Both the position numbers and the translations under genes were made by a program. A DNA stretch of 64,000 nt, from positions 434,001 through 498,000 of the forward strand of contig CBDCEL010000004.1 in NCBI GenBank assembly GCA_965215845.1. The letters are read 5' to 3'. The notes beneath the pieces were generated by a model. That model worked only from the letters and a program-made list of their open reading frames with translations. It was not told the DNA's origin and did not search any database. This DNA comes from Aurantibacter_A sp965215845. Lineage in GTDB: Bacteria; Bacteroidota; Bacteroidia; Flavobacteriales; Flavobacteriaceae. This document shows positions 26,778 through 34,210 of the stretch, one piece after another. How positions within the stretch are numbered: the stretch's first letter is position 1; every line of letters starts with the position of its first letter.

Positions 26778-28550
26778 ATGAAAAGTCGTTTTGCCATTTT
26801 CATACTGCTGACATTGTTCCATTCGTGCCAGGAAAAATCAAAATCCAACATCGAAACAGCTTCAAAGAAACCGAACATAATTTTATTTCTGACCGATGAT
26901 CAAGGTTGGGGAGATTTGAGCATTCATGGAAATACCAACCTCAATACCCCAAACATCGACGCGCTGGCCCGAAATGGGACGACCCTTGAAAACTTCTACG
27001 TACAGCCCGTTTGCTCGCCTACACGGGCCGAGCTCCTAACAGGGAGATATGCTTCGCGCCTAGGGGTCTATCGTACCTCTGCAGGAGGTGAGCGCATGAA
27101 CCATGACGAGACAACAATCGCCGAAATACTGAAACAAGCTGGCTACAAAACTGCCGCCTACGGCAAATGGCACAATGGCATGCAACCCCCTTATCATCCC
27201 AATTCAAAGGGTTTCGATGATTATTACGGATTTACTTCGGGCCATTGGGGCAATTACTTCAGTCCTATGTTGGAACACAACGGCAAAATTGTAAAGGGAA
27301 ACGGTTTTTTGGTGGATGACCTTACAGATCACGGGCTCGATTTTATGGAAAAGAACCGAGAAAATCCTTTCTTTTTATACCTCCCCTTCAATACCCCACA
27401 TAGCCCCATGCAAGTGCCCGATGAATATTGGAACAATTTCGTGGACAAACCAATTGAAATGAAATATCATGGAGAAGAAGCGGAAAACGAAAATTTCACG
27501 AGGGCCGCTTTGGCCATGGTGGAAAACATCGATTTCAACGTAGGGCGAATTATCGGAAAGCTCAAAGAATTGAATATCGAGGAAAACACGATTGTCATTT
27601 ATCTTTCCGATAACGGCCCCAATGGATGGAGGTACAACGGCGAAATGCGAGGCAGAAAAGGTTCTACGGATGAAGGCGGAGTACGATCTCCATTTTTTAT
27701 TCAGTGGAAGGACAAAATTCTCCTCGGAAAAAAAATCGACCATATCGCGGCTGCCATCGACCTGTTGCCTACTTTGATAAGATTGACCGGAGTCGAAGCC
27801 AAAACTGAAAAAGCCCTTGATGGAAAAGACCTCTCTTCGTTATTGCTGCATGAAAACCCAAAATGGGAAGATCGGCTAATCGTTAACCATTGGAGGGGCA
27901 AAACCAGTATTCGCTCACAGAACTATCGGTTAGATCATGAAAATCGCCTTTACGATATAATCGAAGATCGCGGTCAGACCAAAGATGTTACCATACAGTT
28001 TCCGGAAATTGCCAATACATTAAAAAAAGCCAAAAGCGATTGGTTGGCCATGGTAAAGCCTCCTGAAAAAGATGACAGACCCTTTACTTTGGGACATCCC
28101 GACTATGAATACACCCAAATTCCCGCCCGTGATGGAATTCCCCACGGCAATATCGAGCGTAGCAATCGGCACCCGAACAATACGTTTTTTACGAACTGGA
28201 AAAATGTAAAAGATTCCATCACCTGGGATGTTGAAGTCTTGGCCAATGGTGAGTTCGAGGTTGAACTGTATTATACATTGAAACCTGAAAATTCGGGGGT
28301 CGCTGTTCAACTGTCCCATGGAAACAATTTGTTGCTTACCCGAATAACGGAAGCACATGACCCTCCACTGACCGGAATGGAAAATGATCGTGATCCGCGA
28401 ATCGAATCATACGTCAAAAACTTCAAACCAAAAGTTTTGGGCAATATCAGGCTTCAAAAGGGAAGAAATCCACTTGTACTCAAATCTCCACATATGGACG
28501 GCAGTGGGGGGATTGATGTACGGTTGTTGATGTTTAGAAGGGTAAAATAA
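26778..28550 (+). CDS. S1-family sulfatase lipoprotein (CSPTR) with C-terminal extension
   Basis: 590 aa exported sulfatase. Lipobox LFHSC, metal site TDDQGWGDL, formylglycine motif CSPTR (Cys79) with AELLTGRY, and YLSDNGPNG at about residue 276 are all present. After the catalytic part (to about 430) is a beta-rich C-terminal extension of about 150 residues that resembles those of arylsulfatase A/B-like marine enzymes and may bind the polymer. It is the only gene on the + strand in this stretch, transcribed away from the DUF5060 hydrolase and ended by a hairpin shared with the converging ankyrin gene. Confidence 0.9.
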   Translation: MKSRFAIFILLTLFHSCQEKSKSNIETASKKPNIILFLTDDQGWGDLSIHGNTNLNTPNIDALARNGTTLENFYVQPVCSPTRAELLTGRYASRLGVYRTSAGGERMNHDETTIAEILKQAGYKTAAYGKWHNGMQPPYHPNSKGFDDYYGFTSGHWGNYFSPMLEHNGKIVKGNGFLVDDLTDHGLDFMEKNRENPFFLYLPFNTPHSPMQVPDEYWNNFVDKPIEMKYHGEEAENENFTRAALAMVENIDFNVGRIIGKLKELNIEENTIVIYLSDNGPNGWRYNGEMRGRKGSTDEGGVRSPFFIQWKDKILLGKKIDHIAAAIDLLPTLIRLTGVEAKTEKALDGKDLSSLLLHENPKWEDRLIVNHWRGKTSIRSQNYRLDHENRLYDIIEDRGQTKDVTIQFPEIANTLKKAKSDWLAMVKPPEKDDRPFTLGHPDYEYTQIPARDGIPHGNIERSNRHPNNTFFTNWKNVKDSITWDVEVLANGEFEVELYYTLKPENSGVAVQLSHGNNLLLTRITEAHDPPLTGMENDRDPRIESYVKNFKPKVLGNIRLQKGRNPLVLKSPHMDGSGGIDVRLLMFRRVK

Positions 28551-28578
28551 AACTGCCTGCTATTGAAACAGGCAGTTT
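28550..28578. terminator. Bidirectional hairpin between converging genes
   Basis: AAACTGCCTG (28550-28559) pairs perfectly with CAGGCAGTTT (28569-28578) around a 9-base loop. On the minus strand it is followed by a T-rich run (TATTTTA), so it should end transcription of the ankyrin/M56 unit; on the plus strand the U tract is poor. Confidence 0.8.
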
Positions 28579-28603
28579 GAAATACCATCGCAATTAGCCG
28601 ATC

Positions 28604-29257
28604 TTATTCTGTGGCACCATTTTTCTTGAGGTATTCAATTACCTCATCATGCCCATTTTTTGTGGCCATTTTTAAAGCGGTACGGACTCTTATCTTCCCA
28701 TTGATTTTTTCTTTGCAAACTTTGTTCACATCGGCTCCTGCCGATACCAAGTACTTCACAACTTCTAGATGTCCTTGTTCACTGGCATTTATGAGCGGTA
28801 TTTCATCACCAGCTACTTCATAGTTGACATCTGCGCCCTCTTTCACCAAAAACTTGACCACTTTTAGATACCCCCCTTTCGAAGCCATGATTAAAGGGTT
28901 ACCATCACCGCTTACAGGCATATTTACGTCGGCGCCCATATCGACAAGCGCTTTCGACATCACTAAATCCCCATTTTTTGAGGCCTGAATAAGGGCACTG
29001 CCATCACCTGGAAAACTCTGGTTTACATCGGCCCCATGCTGAACCAAAATTGTCACTAAATCCAAATCTCCGCTTTGGGCCGCTATCCAGAGCGGGTAAC
29101 CGTCAGACTGTGTACCTAATTCAGGGTCAGCACCATTTTCCAACAAAAGCCTTGCGACCTTCATATGGCCGTGCCTTATTGCCAATGTCAGTGCAGAACC
29201 GTCACCATTGACCAACATATTCACATCAGCGCCCTCTTTGAGCATCTTTTCTACCAT
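28604..29257 (-). CDS. Ankyrin-repeat segment, C-terminal part of the M56 sensor (frameshifted)
   Basis: 217 aa made of about six ankyrin repeats, each with the GADVN turn and G-H/D-x-x-VV helix pattern (for example GHLEVVKYLVSAGADVN). As an independent gene it would start abruptly inside the first repeat. If one A is removed at 29270-29273, the upstream M56 frame reads FLRAVQKGDYEMVEKML and continues into these repeats without a break. It is therefore almost certainly the cytoplasmic or periplasmic C-terminal module of the M56 protein. Whether the product is made separately, by frameshifting, or not at all is unknown. Confidence 0.8.
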   Translation of the reverse strand: MVEKMLKEGADVNMLVNGDGSALTLAIRHGHMKVARLLLENGADPELGTQSDGYPLWIAAQSGDLDLVTILVQHGADVNQSFPGDGSALIQASKNGDLVMSKALVDMGADVNMPVSGDGNPLIMASKGGYLKVVKFLVKEGADVNYEVAGDEIPLINASEQGHLEVVKYLVSAGADVNKVCKEKINGKIRVRTALKMATKNGHDEVIEYLKKNGATE

Positions 29258-30320
29258 CTCGTAATCGCCTTTTCTGGACGGCCCTCAAAAAGGGAGGGAG
29301 GTCTTCATCATACCCTTCGTCGTACTCGTTTTCGCGTTCTCTATCTACATCGATCAAAGAGGTCGATTCATTTTCTTGCGCATAGAGAGCAATAGGCTGG
29401 TTCAATACCAAAAGCGTCACGAAAAGGGTAGGTGCAATGAATGCGTACTTCCAATAATTGTGGCTGTTCGATTTCTTCTTGTTCATCATGATTATTCGTT
29501 TTTTGATTAATGATTGATTGTAATTCGAAACCAGGGTATTCGATTTTTTATGACTGGCAATACTTAAAAGATTCATTTGATAGTCCTCCGAATCCACTTT
29601 TTTAGATTCCAATAACGATGCATCAGTTTGATATTCGATATTCTTTTCGAGTTCTTTTCGATATAGCCAAACCAATGGATTGAACCAGAGAATAATAATG
29701 GCCAATTCGGAAAGTAATAGGTCTATTGAATGATACTTCTGTACATGTACTTTCTCGTGTTCGAGGATTTGTTCATAGGTATTTTTATCATATTGGCTGG
29801 GACTAATAAAAACATAGTTGAAAAAAGAAGAAGGCTCGGTTTCGTCGGTTTGATTTAAAATGATACATCGATTATTTCTAAGGCGGTCTTTGCTTCCATT
29901 GACTTTGAGGAATATGGCCAGCAGCTGTGCAAAGAAATTCAACGAAAGTATTATCACTCCAAAGAAATACAGAAGACCTATCCAATGCATTGTTCCAATA
30001 TCACTGCTTAAATTGGAGGGAATAACCTCATCTGCATTTTCTTTGATTTCGTAGTTGGGAACTTCGTCAGGAAGAAGATATATGGTCTCCACAGAAGGTT
30101 CATTGGTGTTCATAATTGTACTCCCAGAAGCCACTTTCTCTACAATACCCTGATGATCCACCAACTCTGGAAGCGTAACAAACGGAAGCACAAAGGTCAG
30201 CACCAAGCCACTTAGTAAATACCCCCTGTTGATGCTAAAAAAACTTTCTTCCTGAAGAACAAGTTTATAAAAACCCAATAGTATCGAAAGCACTATAGCC
30301 GCTTTTAAAAGAAATACCAT
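29226..30320 (-). CDS. BlaR1/MecR1-like M56 membrane metallopeptidase, frameshifted at the 3' end
   Basis: 364 aa sensor-type peptidase. Predicted membrane segments lie at about residues 2-20, 33-52, 113-135 and 288-310. The zinc motif HEKVH (about 188-192) is in ILEHEKVHVQKYHS, followed by ILWFNPLVW, typical of M56. In BlaR1 systems this enzyme triggers cleavage of the cognate repressor, here the BlaI gene 2 bp upstream. The last about 14 residues (from RRLRDG) are out-of-frame sequence; corrected, the protein would be about 575 aa with a C-terminal ankyrin array instead of the usual penicillin-binding sensor domain. The ligand is unknown. Confidence 0.87.
   Translation of the reverse strand: MVFLLKAAIVLSILLGFYKLVLQEESFFSINRGYLLSGLVLTFVLPFVTLPELVDHQGIVEKVASGSTIMNTNEPSVETIYLLPDEVPNYEIKENADEVIPSNLSSDIGTMHWIGLLYFFGVIILSLNFFAQLLAIFLKVNGSKDRLRNNRCIILNQTDETEPSSFFNYVFISPSQYDKNTYEQILEHEKVHVQKYHSIDLLLSELAIIILWFNPLVWLYRKELEKNIEYQTDASLLESKKVDSEDYQMNLLSIASHKKSNTLVSNYNQSLIKKRIIMMNKKKSNSHNYWKYAFIAPTLFVTLLVLNQPIALYAQENESTSLIDVDRERENEYDEGYDEDLPPFLRAVQKRRLRDGRKDAQRGR
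29270..29273 (-). other. Single-base frameshift site in an A run
   Basis: On the minus strand the sequence reads CAG AAA AGG CGA. Four As stand here where three would keep the M56 and ankyrin frames joined (CAG AAA GGC GAT). No ordinary -1 slippery heptamer is present. It is either a sequencing/assembly indel or a real mutation. Confidence 0.75.
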
Positions 30321-30322
30321 TT

Positions 30323-30685
30323 CTATTTTTTTTTCGATTTGATAATTGCTATCAGCTCATTTATCTCTTTGTCTGAAAGTTTTTCCTGTTTAGCGAAATG
30401 GGCCATCATTTTAGGAAAAGAGTTGCCAAAATATTTCTCCTTGATGTTTTTGATGTCTTCCTTTCTATAGTCATCAATCGACACTTCTGGAAGATAGAGG
30501 TCTGTATTTCCCATCTTTTGTGACTTTAAAAAACCCTTCTTCACCAAAATCTTAACAATCGTAGCAACTGTATTGTAATGGGGCTTCGGTTCTGGAAGTT
30601 GCTCAACAACATCACGAATAAACGCCTTGTCCCTATGCCAAATTATTCGCATGATCTGCTCTTCACGTTCGGTCAATTTTTTCAT
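30323..30685 (-). CDS. BlaI/MecI/CopY-family transcriptional repressor
   Basis: 120 aa winged-helix repressor. The N-terminal LTEREEQIMRIIWHRDKAFIRDVVEQLPEP segment and PHYNTVATIVKILVKKGFL recognition helix are diagnostic; the C-terminal part forms the dimerisation helices. BlaI proteins repress their own operon and are inactivated by proteolysis triggered by the partner M56 protease, encoded 2 bp downstream. Two perfect TACTAA-N4-TTAGTA dyads lie 25-60 bp upstream of the start, matching autoregulation. Targets beyond this operon are unknown; no beta-lactamase gene is present in the window. Confidence 0.93.
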   Translation of the reverse strand: MKKLTEREEQIMRIIWHRDKAFIRDVVEQLPEPKPHYNTVATIVKILVKKGFLKSQKMGNTDLYLPEVSIDDYRKEDIKNIKEKYFGNSFPKMMAHFAKQEKLSDKEINELIAIIKSKKK

Positions 30686-30709
30686 TGAAATAAAATTACA
30701 AGGTAATTC

Positions 30710-30745
30710 TACTAACTTTTTAGTAATATTACTAATTTTTTAGTA
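30710..30745. promoter_or_regulatory. Tandem BlaI operators
   Basis: Two 16-bp perfect dyads, TACTAACTTTTTAGTA (30710-30725) and TACTAATTTTTTAGTA (30730-30745), share the half-site TACTAA/TTAGTA. Their starts are 20 bp apart, about two helical turns, so two BlaI dimers would bind the same face. They lie upstream of the BlaI start at 30685. Confidence 0.85.
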
Positions 30746-30787
30746 GATATTTAACGAATCAAAATGTTAAGGGATAGACCATGGGAC

Positions 30788-32422
30788 CTAATCTAGTTTA
30801 TAGTGCAACACCTCGCTATCATCAAACCCGATACGTTCGGCTTTGGCCTCAAAGGAAATGTCTTTGGGAAGAGGGTTTGTATAGACATACCATATGGAGT
30901 CTTGCGGTTTTCGCCAAATAATCGTAGCGTCCTTTTTCGAGGGAATCAAGGCGACACCTTCGCTGGTCTTTTCAAGTTGCAAAGTTCCCAATTTTTTTTG
31001 CTTTCCCTTTGGAAGCCACTCTTCAATCAATTCCTTTTCGGGGTATTCGCCCAAGTCGTGGGTTTCAAAGGTCCATTTTTTCAAAACACTTCTGAAGTTC
31101 TCCAAAGTGTCTTTAAGATCTGGGCTTTGAACCAGATTGTTTAATTCGAAAGGATCTCTTTTAAGGTCGTACAACTCCTCATAAGGCTTTGTCGGATGTA
31201 ACCATCGAGCCTGGTCACCATTCAGTTCCTCACTGGTGTGAAGCCTTCTCAATTCACGCATCATGGGCATTTGCTGTCTGTACTTATTGGGTATGGCATG
31301 GCTTATGGTCGTGTCGTAGCTTCTGATATATTTATACTGTTGTGTGCGTACCGCCCGCAGCCTGTCGTAAAGGCCATCAAACCGATCGGAGCTATGAAAG
31401 GAATATTTCGGTTTTTCCGCGGCTTCGAATTTTCCGAACTGCGCTGTTCCCTGCATTACCTCTGGGGGTCTTATTCCGGCCAAAGAAAGAATAGTCGGTG
31501 CATAATCGATAAAACTGATCACACGTTCATCAATACCGCCGGCATTTTCATTTTCGGGGAATTTAATAATAAGAGGTACTTTTAACCCGGTATCGTACAG
31601 CGCTCGCTTATGCCTAGGAAAGGGGCCTCCATGATCACCATAGAAAAAGATGATGCTGTTTTTATATAATCCATCCTCCTTTAGATCGGCAATTACCTGG
31701 CCGATTTGGTCATCCAATCTTTTCAGGTTGCTATAGTTTACGGCCAAGTCGTGGCGAATCGTATCATTATCGGGAAAATAAGGAGGTATGGGAACATCTT
31801 TCGGACTTACGAAAAGTGAATCCTTTCCCCTTTTCCAAATCTGGGATTCATGACAAACCGCAAAATTGAAAACCGCAAAGAAGGGTTGGCCATTGTTTCT
31901 TTTTCGCCAATGACGTCCATTACCACTTTCATCCCAAGCAGCTTCCATTTTTTCAAAATTATAGTCCTCTTTGGGGCCATTGATTGTGTAATATCCTATC
32001 CTTCTGAGGTATTCTGGAAACATTCTCACCCCTTCAGGAACGACTGGTGAATAACTTGGGATATCAAGGTTTGGATACGGCTTGTCATTTCCACGTCTGC
32101 CAGGGGCATAGGTGCGCATATTATGGGTACCCAGAGTTGTAGGATACATTCCCGTAATCAAGGCGCTGCGGGCAGGCGCACACACCGGGACCGGGGCAAC
32201 CGCATTTGTGAATTTTACCCCATCAGCTGCCAAGGTTTCCAAATTCGGCAGTGAAATGGTACTATCGCCATACATAGGAAACCATTCGGGAGACTGGTCT
32301 TCTGCCACCAACCAAATTATGTTGGGCAATTCCTCTTTTTGCACGATAGCCGAAGTCTCTTTCTTCCCCGAACAACTTATAAGTAGGACTATACCTAAAA
32401 ACGAACTCCAAAAATTTTTCAT
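30788..32422 (-). CDS. S1-family sulfatase lipoprotein (CAPAR), heparan N-sulfatase-like
   Basis: 544 aa exported sulfatase of the same branch as the CSVAR enzyme: WLVAEDQS metal site, GTHNMRT after the active site and FFYGDHGG at about residue 266. Lipobox is LLISC. The formylglycine motif is CAPAR (Cys81), which fits C-x-P/A-x-R. There is no C-terminal HEAT-like tail, unlike its relative. The gene stands alone on the minus strand between the terminator at 32477-32505 and the BlaI operators, about 40 bp downstream of the latter on the opposite side. Substrate unknown. Confidence 0.9.
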   Translation of the reverse strand: MKNFWSSFLGIVLLISCSGKKETSAIVQKEELPNIIWLVAEDQSPEWFPMYGDSTISLPNLETLAADGVKFTNAVAPVPVCAPARSALITGMYPTTLGTHNMRTYAPGRRGNDKPYPNLDIPSYSPVVPEGVRMFPEYLRRIGYYTINGPKEDYNFEKMEAAWDESGNGRHWRKRNNGQPFFAVFNFAVCHESQIWKRGKDSLFVSPKDVPIPPYFPDNDTIRHDLAVNYSNLKRLDDQIGQVIADLKEDGLYKNSIIFFYGDHGGPFPRHKRALYDTGLKVPLIIKFPENENAGGIDERVISFIDYAPTILSLAGIRPPEVMQGTAQFGKFEAAEKPKYSFHSSDRFDGLYDRLRAVRTQQYKYIRSYDTTISHAIPNKYRQQMPMMRELRRLHTSEELNGDQARWLHPTKPYEELYDLKRDPFELNNLVQSPDLKDTLENFRSVLKKWTFETHDLGEYPEKELIEEWLPKGKQKKLGTLQLEKTSEGVALIPSKKDATIIWRKPQDSIWYVYTNPLPKDISFEAKAERIGFDDSEVLHYKLD

Positions 32423-32476
32423 TTCCCCTTGACTTGGTGACCTCTAAATATAAGTCGTTTATAATTAAAAAGAAAA

Positions 32477-32505
32477 GCTCCTTACTTTTGAAAAAAGAAA
32501 GGAGC
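32477..32505 (-). terminator. Rho-independent terminator after the GMC/TIM-barrel unit
   Basis: GCTCCTT (32477-32483) pairs with AAGGAGC (32499-32505); inside, CTTTT and AAAAG extend the stem past one A-A mismatch. On the minus strand the stem is followed by TTTTCTTTTTAATTAT, a good U tract. It ends the transcript of the 32531-35929 genes. Confidence 0.85.
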
Positions 32506-32530
32506 CCATGTCTCTCTAATCTATAAATCT

Positions 32531-33355
32531 CTACTCGAGACCCGCTAAAAATTCGAGGCTCTGGGGTACCTGTTCGACCACTCGCGAGCACTCGTCTTCA
32601 ATAAACATGTACTTAACTATTCCTAATTCTTTGGAGCGTTTTACGACGCCCGCAATATCTACCTCCCCGGTTCCTAGAACGACATTGGTCTCAACATCCG
32701 AGTGCCCGGTGTTGTCTTTTGGCGTACCCTTTTCCATATCCTTTAAATGCAAGAGCACAAACTTCTCAGGGTAGCGATTTAAAAGTGCCAAAGGATCCTC
32801 GCCTCCGTGTTGCACCCAATACACATCCATTTCAAAAGCAAAATCCGTTGCGTTCTTGGCCATATAATCGAATAAAGTTCCATCCTCATATGGACGAAAT
32901 TCATAGCCATGTGCATGATAGGCCAAAGTCAATCCGGCTTCCTTTAATATTTTTCCTGCCGTATTGAACACTTCGGTGGCCTCTTTGGTCTTTTCGATAT
33001 CAAATTTGTTGCCTTCATGCGATATCCATGCGCACATCACATATTCGGCGCCAAAGGCTTTTGCATTCTCAATGATCTTGTCTAGATTGCCATCCTTTAG
33101 ATCGTCATAGCCTGCTCCTACACTTACCACATCTAAATTATTTTTCTTCAATAACCCCTTGAATTCATCCATTTCAAGTCCGTAGGTACCGCCACCCTCT
33201 AAGTTGGTGATACCCCAGTCGTTGATCAACTTTAAAGTGCCTGGCACATCGGTTTTAAACTGATTGCGAAGGCTATAGAGCTGCAATCCTATTTCTTGTG
33301 CGTCTAGGGAAACCCCAAAGGCCAATACTAAAACAAGAGTTGTGATTTTTTTCAT
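32531..33355 (-). CDS. Secreted TIM-barrel protein (sugar phosphate isomerase/epimerase family)
   Basis: 274 aa with a signal peptide ending near SLDAQ. A xylose-isomerase-like barrel follows: IGLQLYSLRNQF opens it, LAYHAHGYEFRP, FAFEMDVYWV and LLHLKDMEKG hold the likely metal-binding His/Glu/Asp. Export makes a phosphosugar substrate improbable. It follows the GMC oxidoreductase and its small subunit on the same strand (135-bp gap) and is closed by a terminator. Related proteins in glycan loci eliminate the aglycone from 3-keto-glycosides; that is the favoured role here. ATG 33355 gives the leader MKKI; ATG 33361 is equally possible. Confidence 0.8.
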   Translation of the reverse strand: MKKITTLVLVLAFGVSLDAQEIGLQLYSLRNQFKTDVPGTLKLINDWGITNLEGGGTYGLEMDEFKGLLKKNNLDVVSVGAGYDDLKDGNLDKIIENAKAFGAEYVMCAWISHEGNKFDIEKTKEATEVFNTAGKILKEAGLTLAYHAHGYEFRPYEDGTLFDYMAKNATDFAFEMDVYWVQHGGEDPLALLNRYPEKFVLLHLKDMEKGTPKDNTGHSDVETNVVLGTGEVDIAGVVKRSKELGIVKYMFIEDECSRVVEQVPQSLEFLAGLE

Positions 33356-33490
33356 ATTCATCAATTTTAACTGTCATTCGCATGAAGGCGAATCTTTTTG
33401 ATTTAACTATTTAATGTTCAAACCCCTTCGCCCCATTAGGGGGCACTTCCGTTTCTATGAGGAGGAGCCTAAATAAACCCAATACCTTCT

Positions 33491-34207
33491 TTAAGTAAGT
33501 AAGTTTCCTTCATCGTCCCAAGTTGCGATTTCGCCTCGTGTACTCTGGTCGATACATTTGGCGATCCACTCTGGATCGTAAGCCACGCCATGTTGATCGA
33601 GCACATCTTGGGGAACCCCGTCCCATACATTGGGCATGTTTCCCTTATAGCCCAAATCGGCTATCCCCACTTTTGAGGTATAATACCCGGTGACCGTAAG
33701 GCCACGCATCAGATAGAAAAACTGGATTTCCAAGGGTTGTTCCTCCAATGGAATTTCGGTGTCATGCCAGCAAATGGCATCGCATATTTGCTTTTGTTGC
33801 TCCAAAGTGGCGGATTTGAATTCGGTTCCGAATTCGGTATTGCTTTTATGATCCAACCACATCAACCCACCTAACAAGGTAGGGGCCATGGTCGGAATAT
33901 CTTTCCCCATGAACTCAATAAACTCGGGGACATCGGCCTGCAGCGGGCCTCCGTGCGGTTCTTTGGGAGGAAGGATAACCTCACTAAGAACGGCAATAGT
34001 CTCCATTTCATGTTCGTTGAAAAGCTGTTCTGCATTCAGTTTTTCAATGCGCTCCAATTCTTCCGGGGTGCGTCCAAAATACTTGGTGTCTGTTGTAGCC
34101 GAAACTTCCTCGGTTACCTTTTCAGCATCCGTCTTACAACCATGAAAAGCCAAGGCGGAGGCCCCTGCCCCGAGAATTATCGTTTGTATACTTTTTCTTC
34201 TGTCCAT
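33491..34207 (-). CDS. Gluconate 2-dehydrogenase subunit 3-like Tat small subunit
   Basis: 238 aa. The start DRRKSIQTIILGAGASALAF is a Tat leader, followed by a possible lipobox cysteine (FHGC). The rest matches the gluconate_2-dh3 family, whose members pair with GMC flavoproteins and carry them through the Tat pathway as folded hitch-hikers. NEHEMETIAVLSEVILPP at about residues 64-81 is the family's first conserved helix. It starts 3 bp after the GMC gene stop, so the two subunits are almost certainly made as one complex. It has no catalytic centre of its own. Confidence 0.88.
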   Translation of the reverse strand: MDRRKSIQTIILGAGASALAFHGCKTDAEKVTEEVSATTDTKYFGRTPEELERIEKLNAEQLFNEHEMETIAVLSEVILPPKEPHGGPLQADVPEFIEFMGKDIPTMAPTLLGGLMWLDHKSNTEFGTEFKSATLEQQKQICDAICWHDTEIPLEEQPLEIQFFYLMRGLTVTGYYTSKVGIADLGYKGNMPNVWDGVPQDVLDQHGVAYDPEWIAKCIDQSTRGEIATWDDEGNLLT

Positions 34208-34210
34208 AAT

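Noticed and set aside
29226..29290. Programmed ribosomal frameshift joining M56 and ankyrin frames
   Set aside because: A +1 shift is needed at CAG AAA AGG; no known slippery signal, stop codon or stimulatory structure is evident, so an indel is simpler.
30323..30745. Beta-lactam resistance regulator
   Set aside because: No beta-lactamase or PBP gene nearby, and the M56 partner has ankyrin repeats, not a penicillin-binding sensor.
33421..33460. C/G-rich stretch (CCCCTTCGCCCCATTAGGGGG) that could be a terminator or repeat
   Set aside because: Only a 4-bp clean stem and no U tract; it lies within a presumed transcript.
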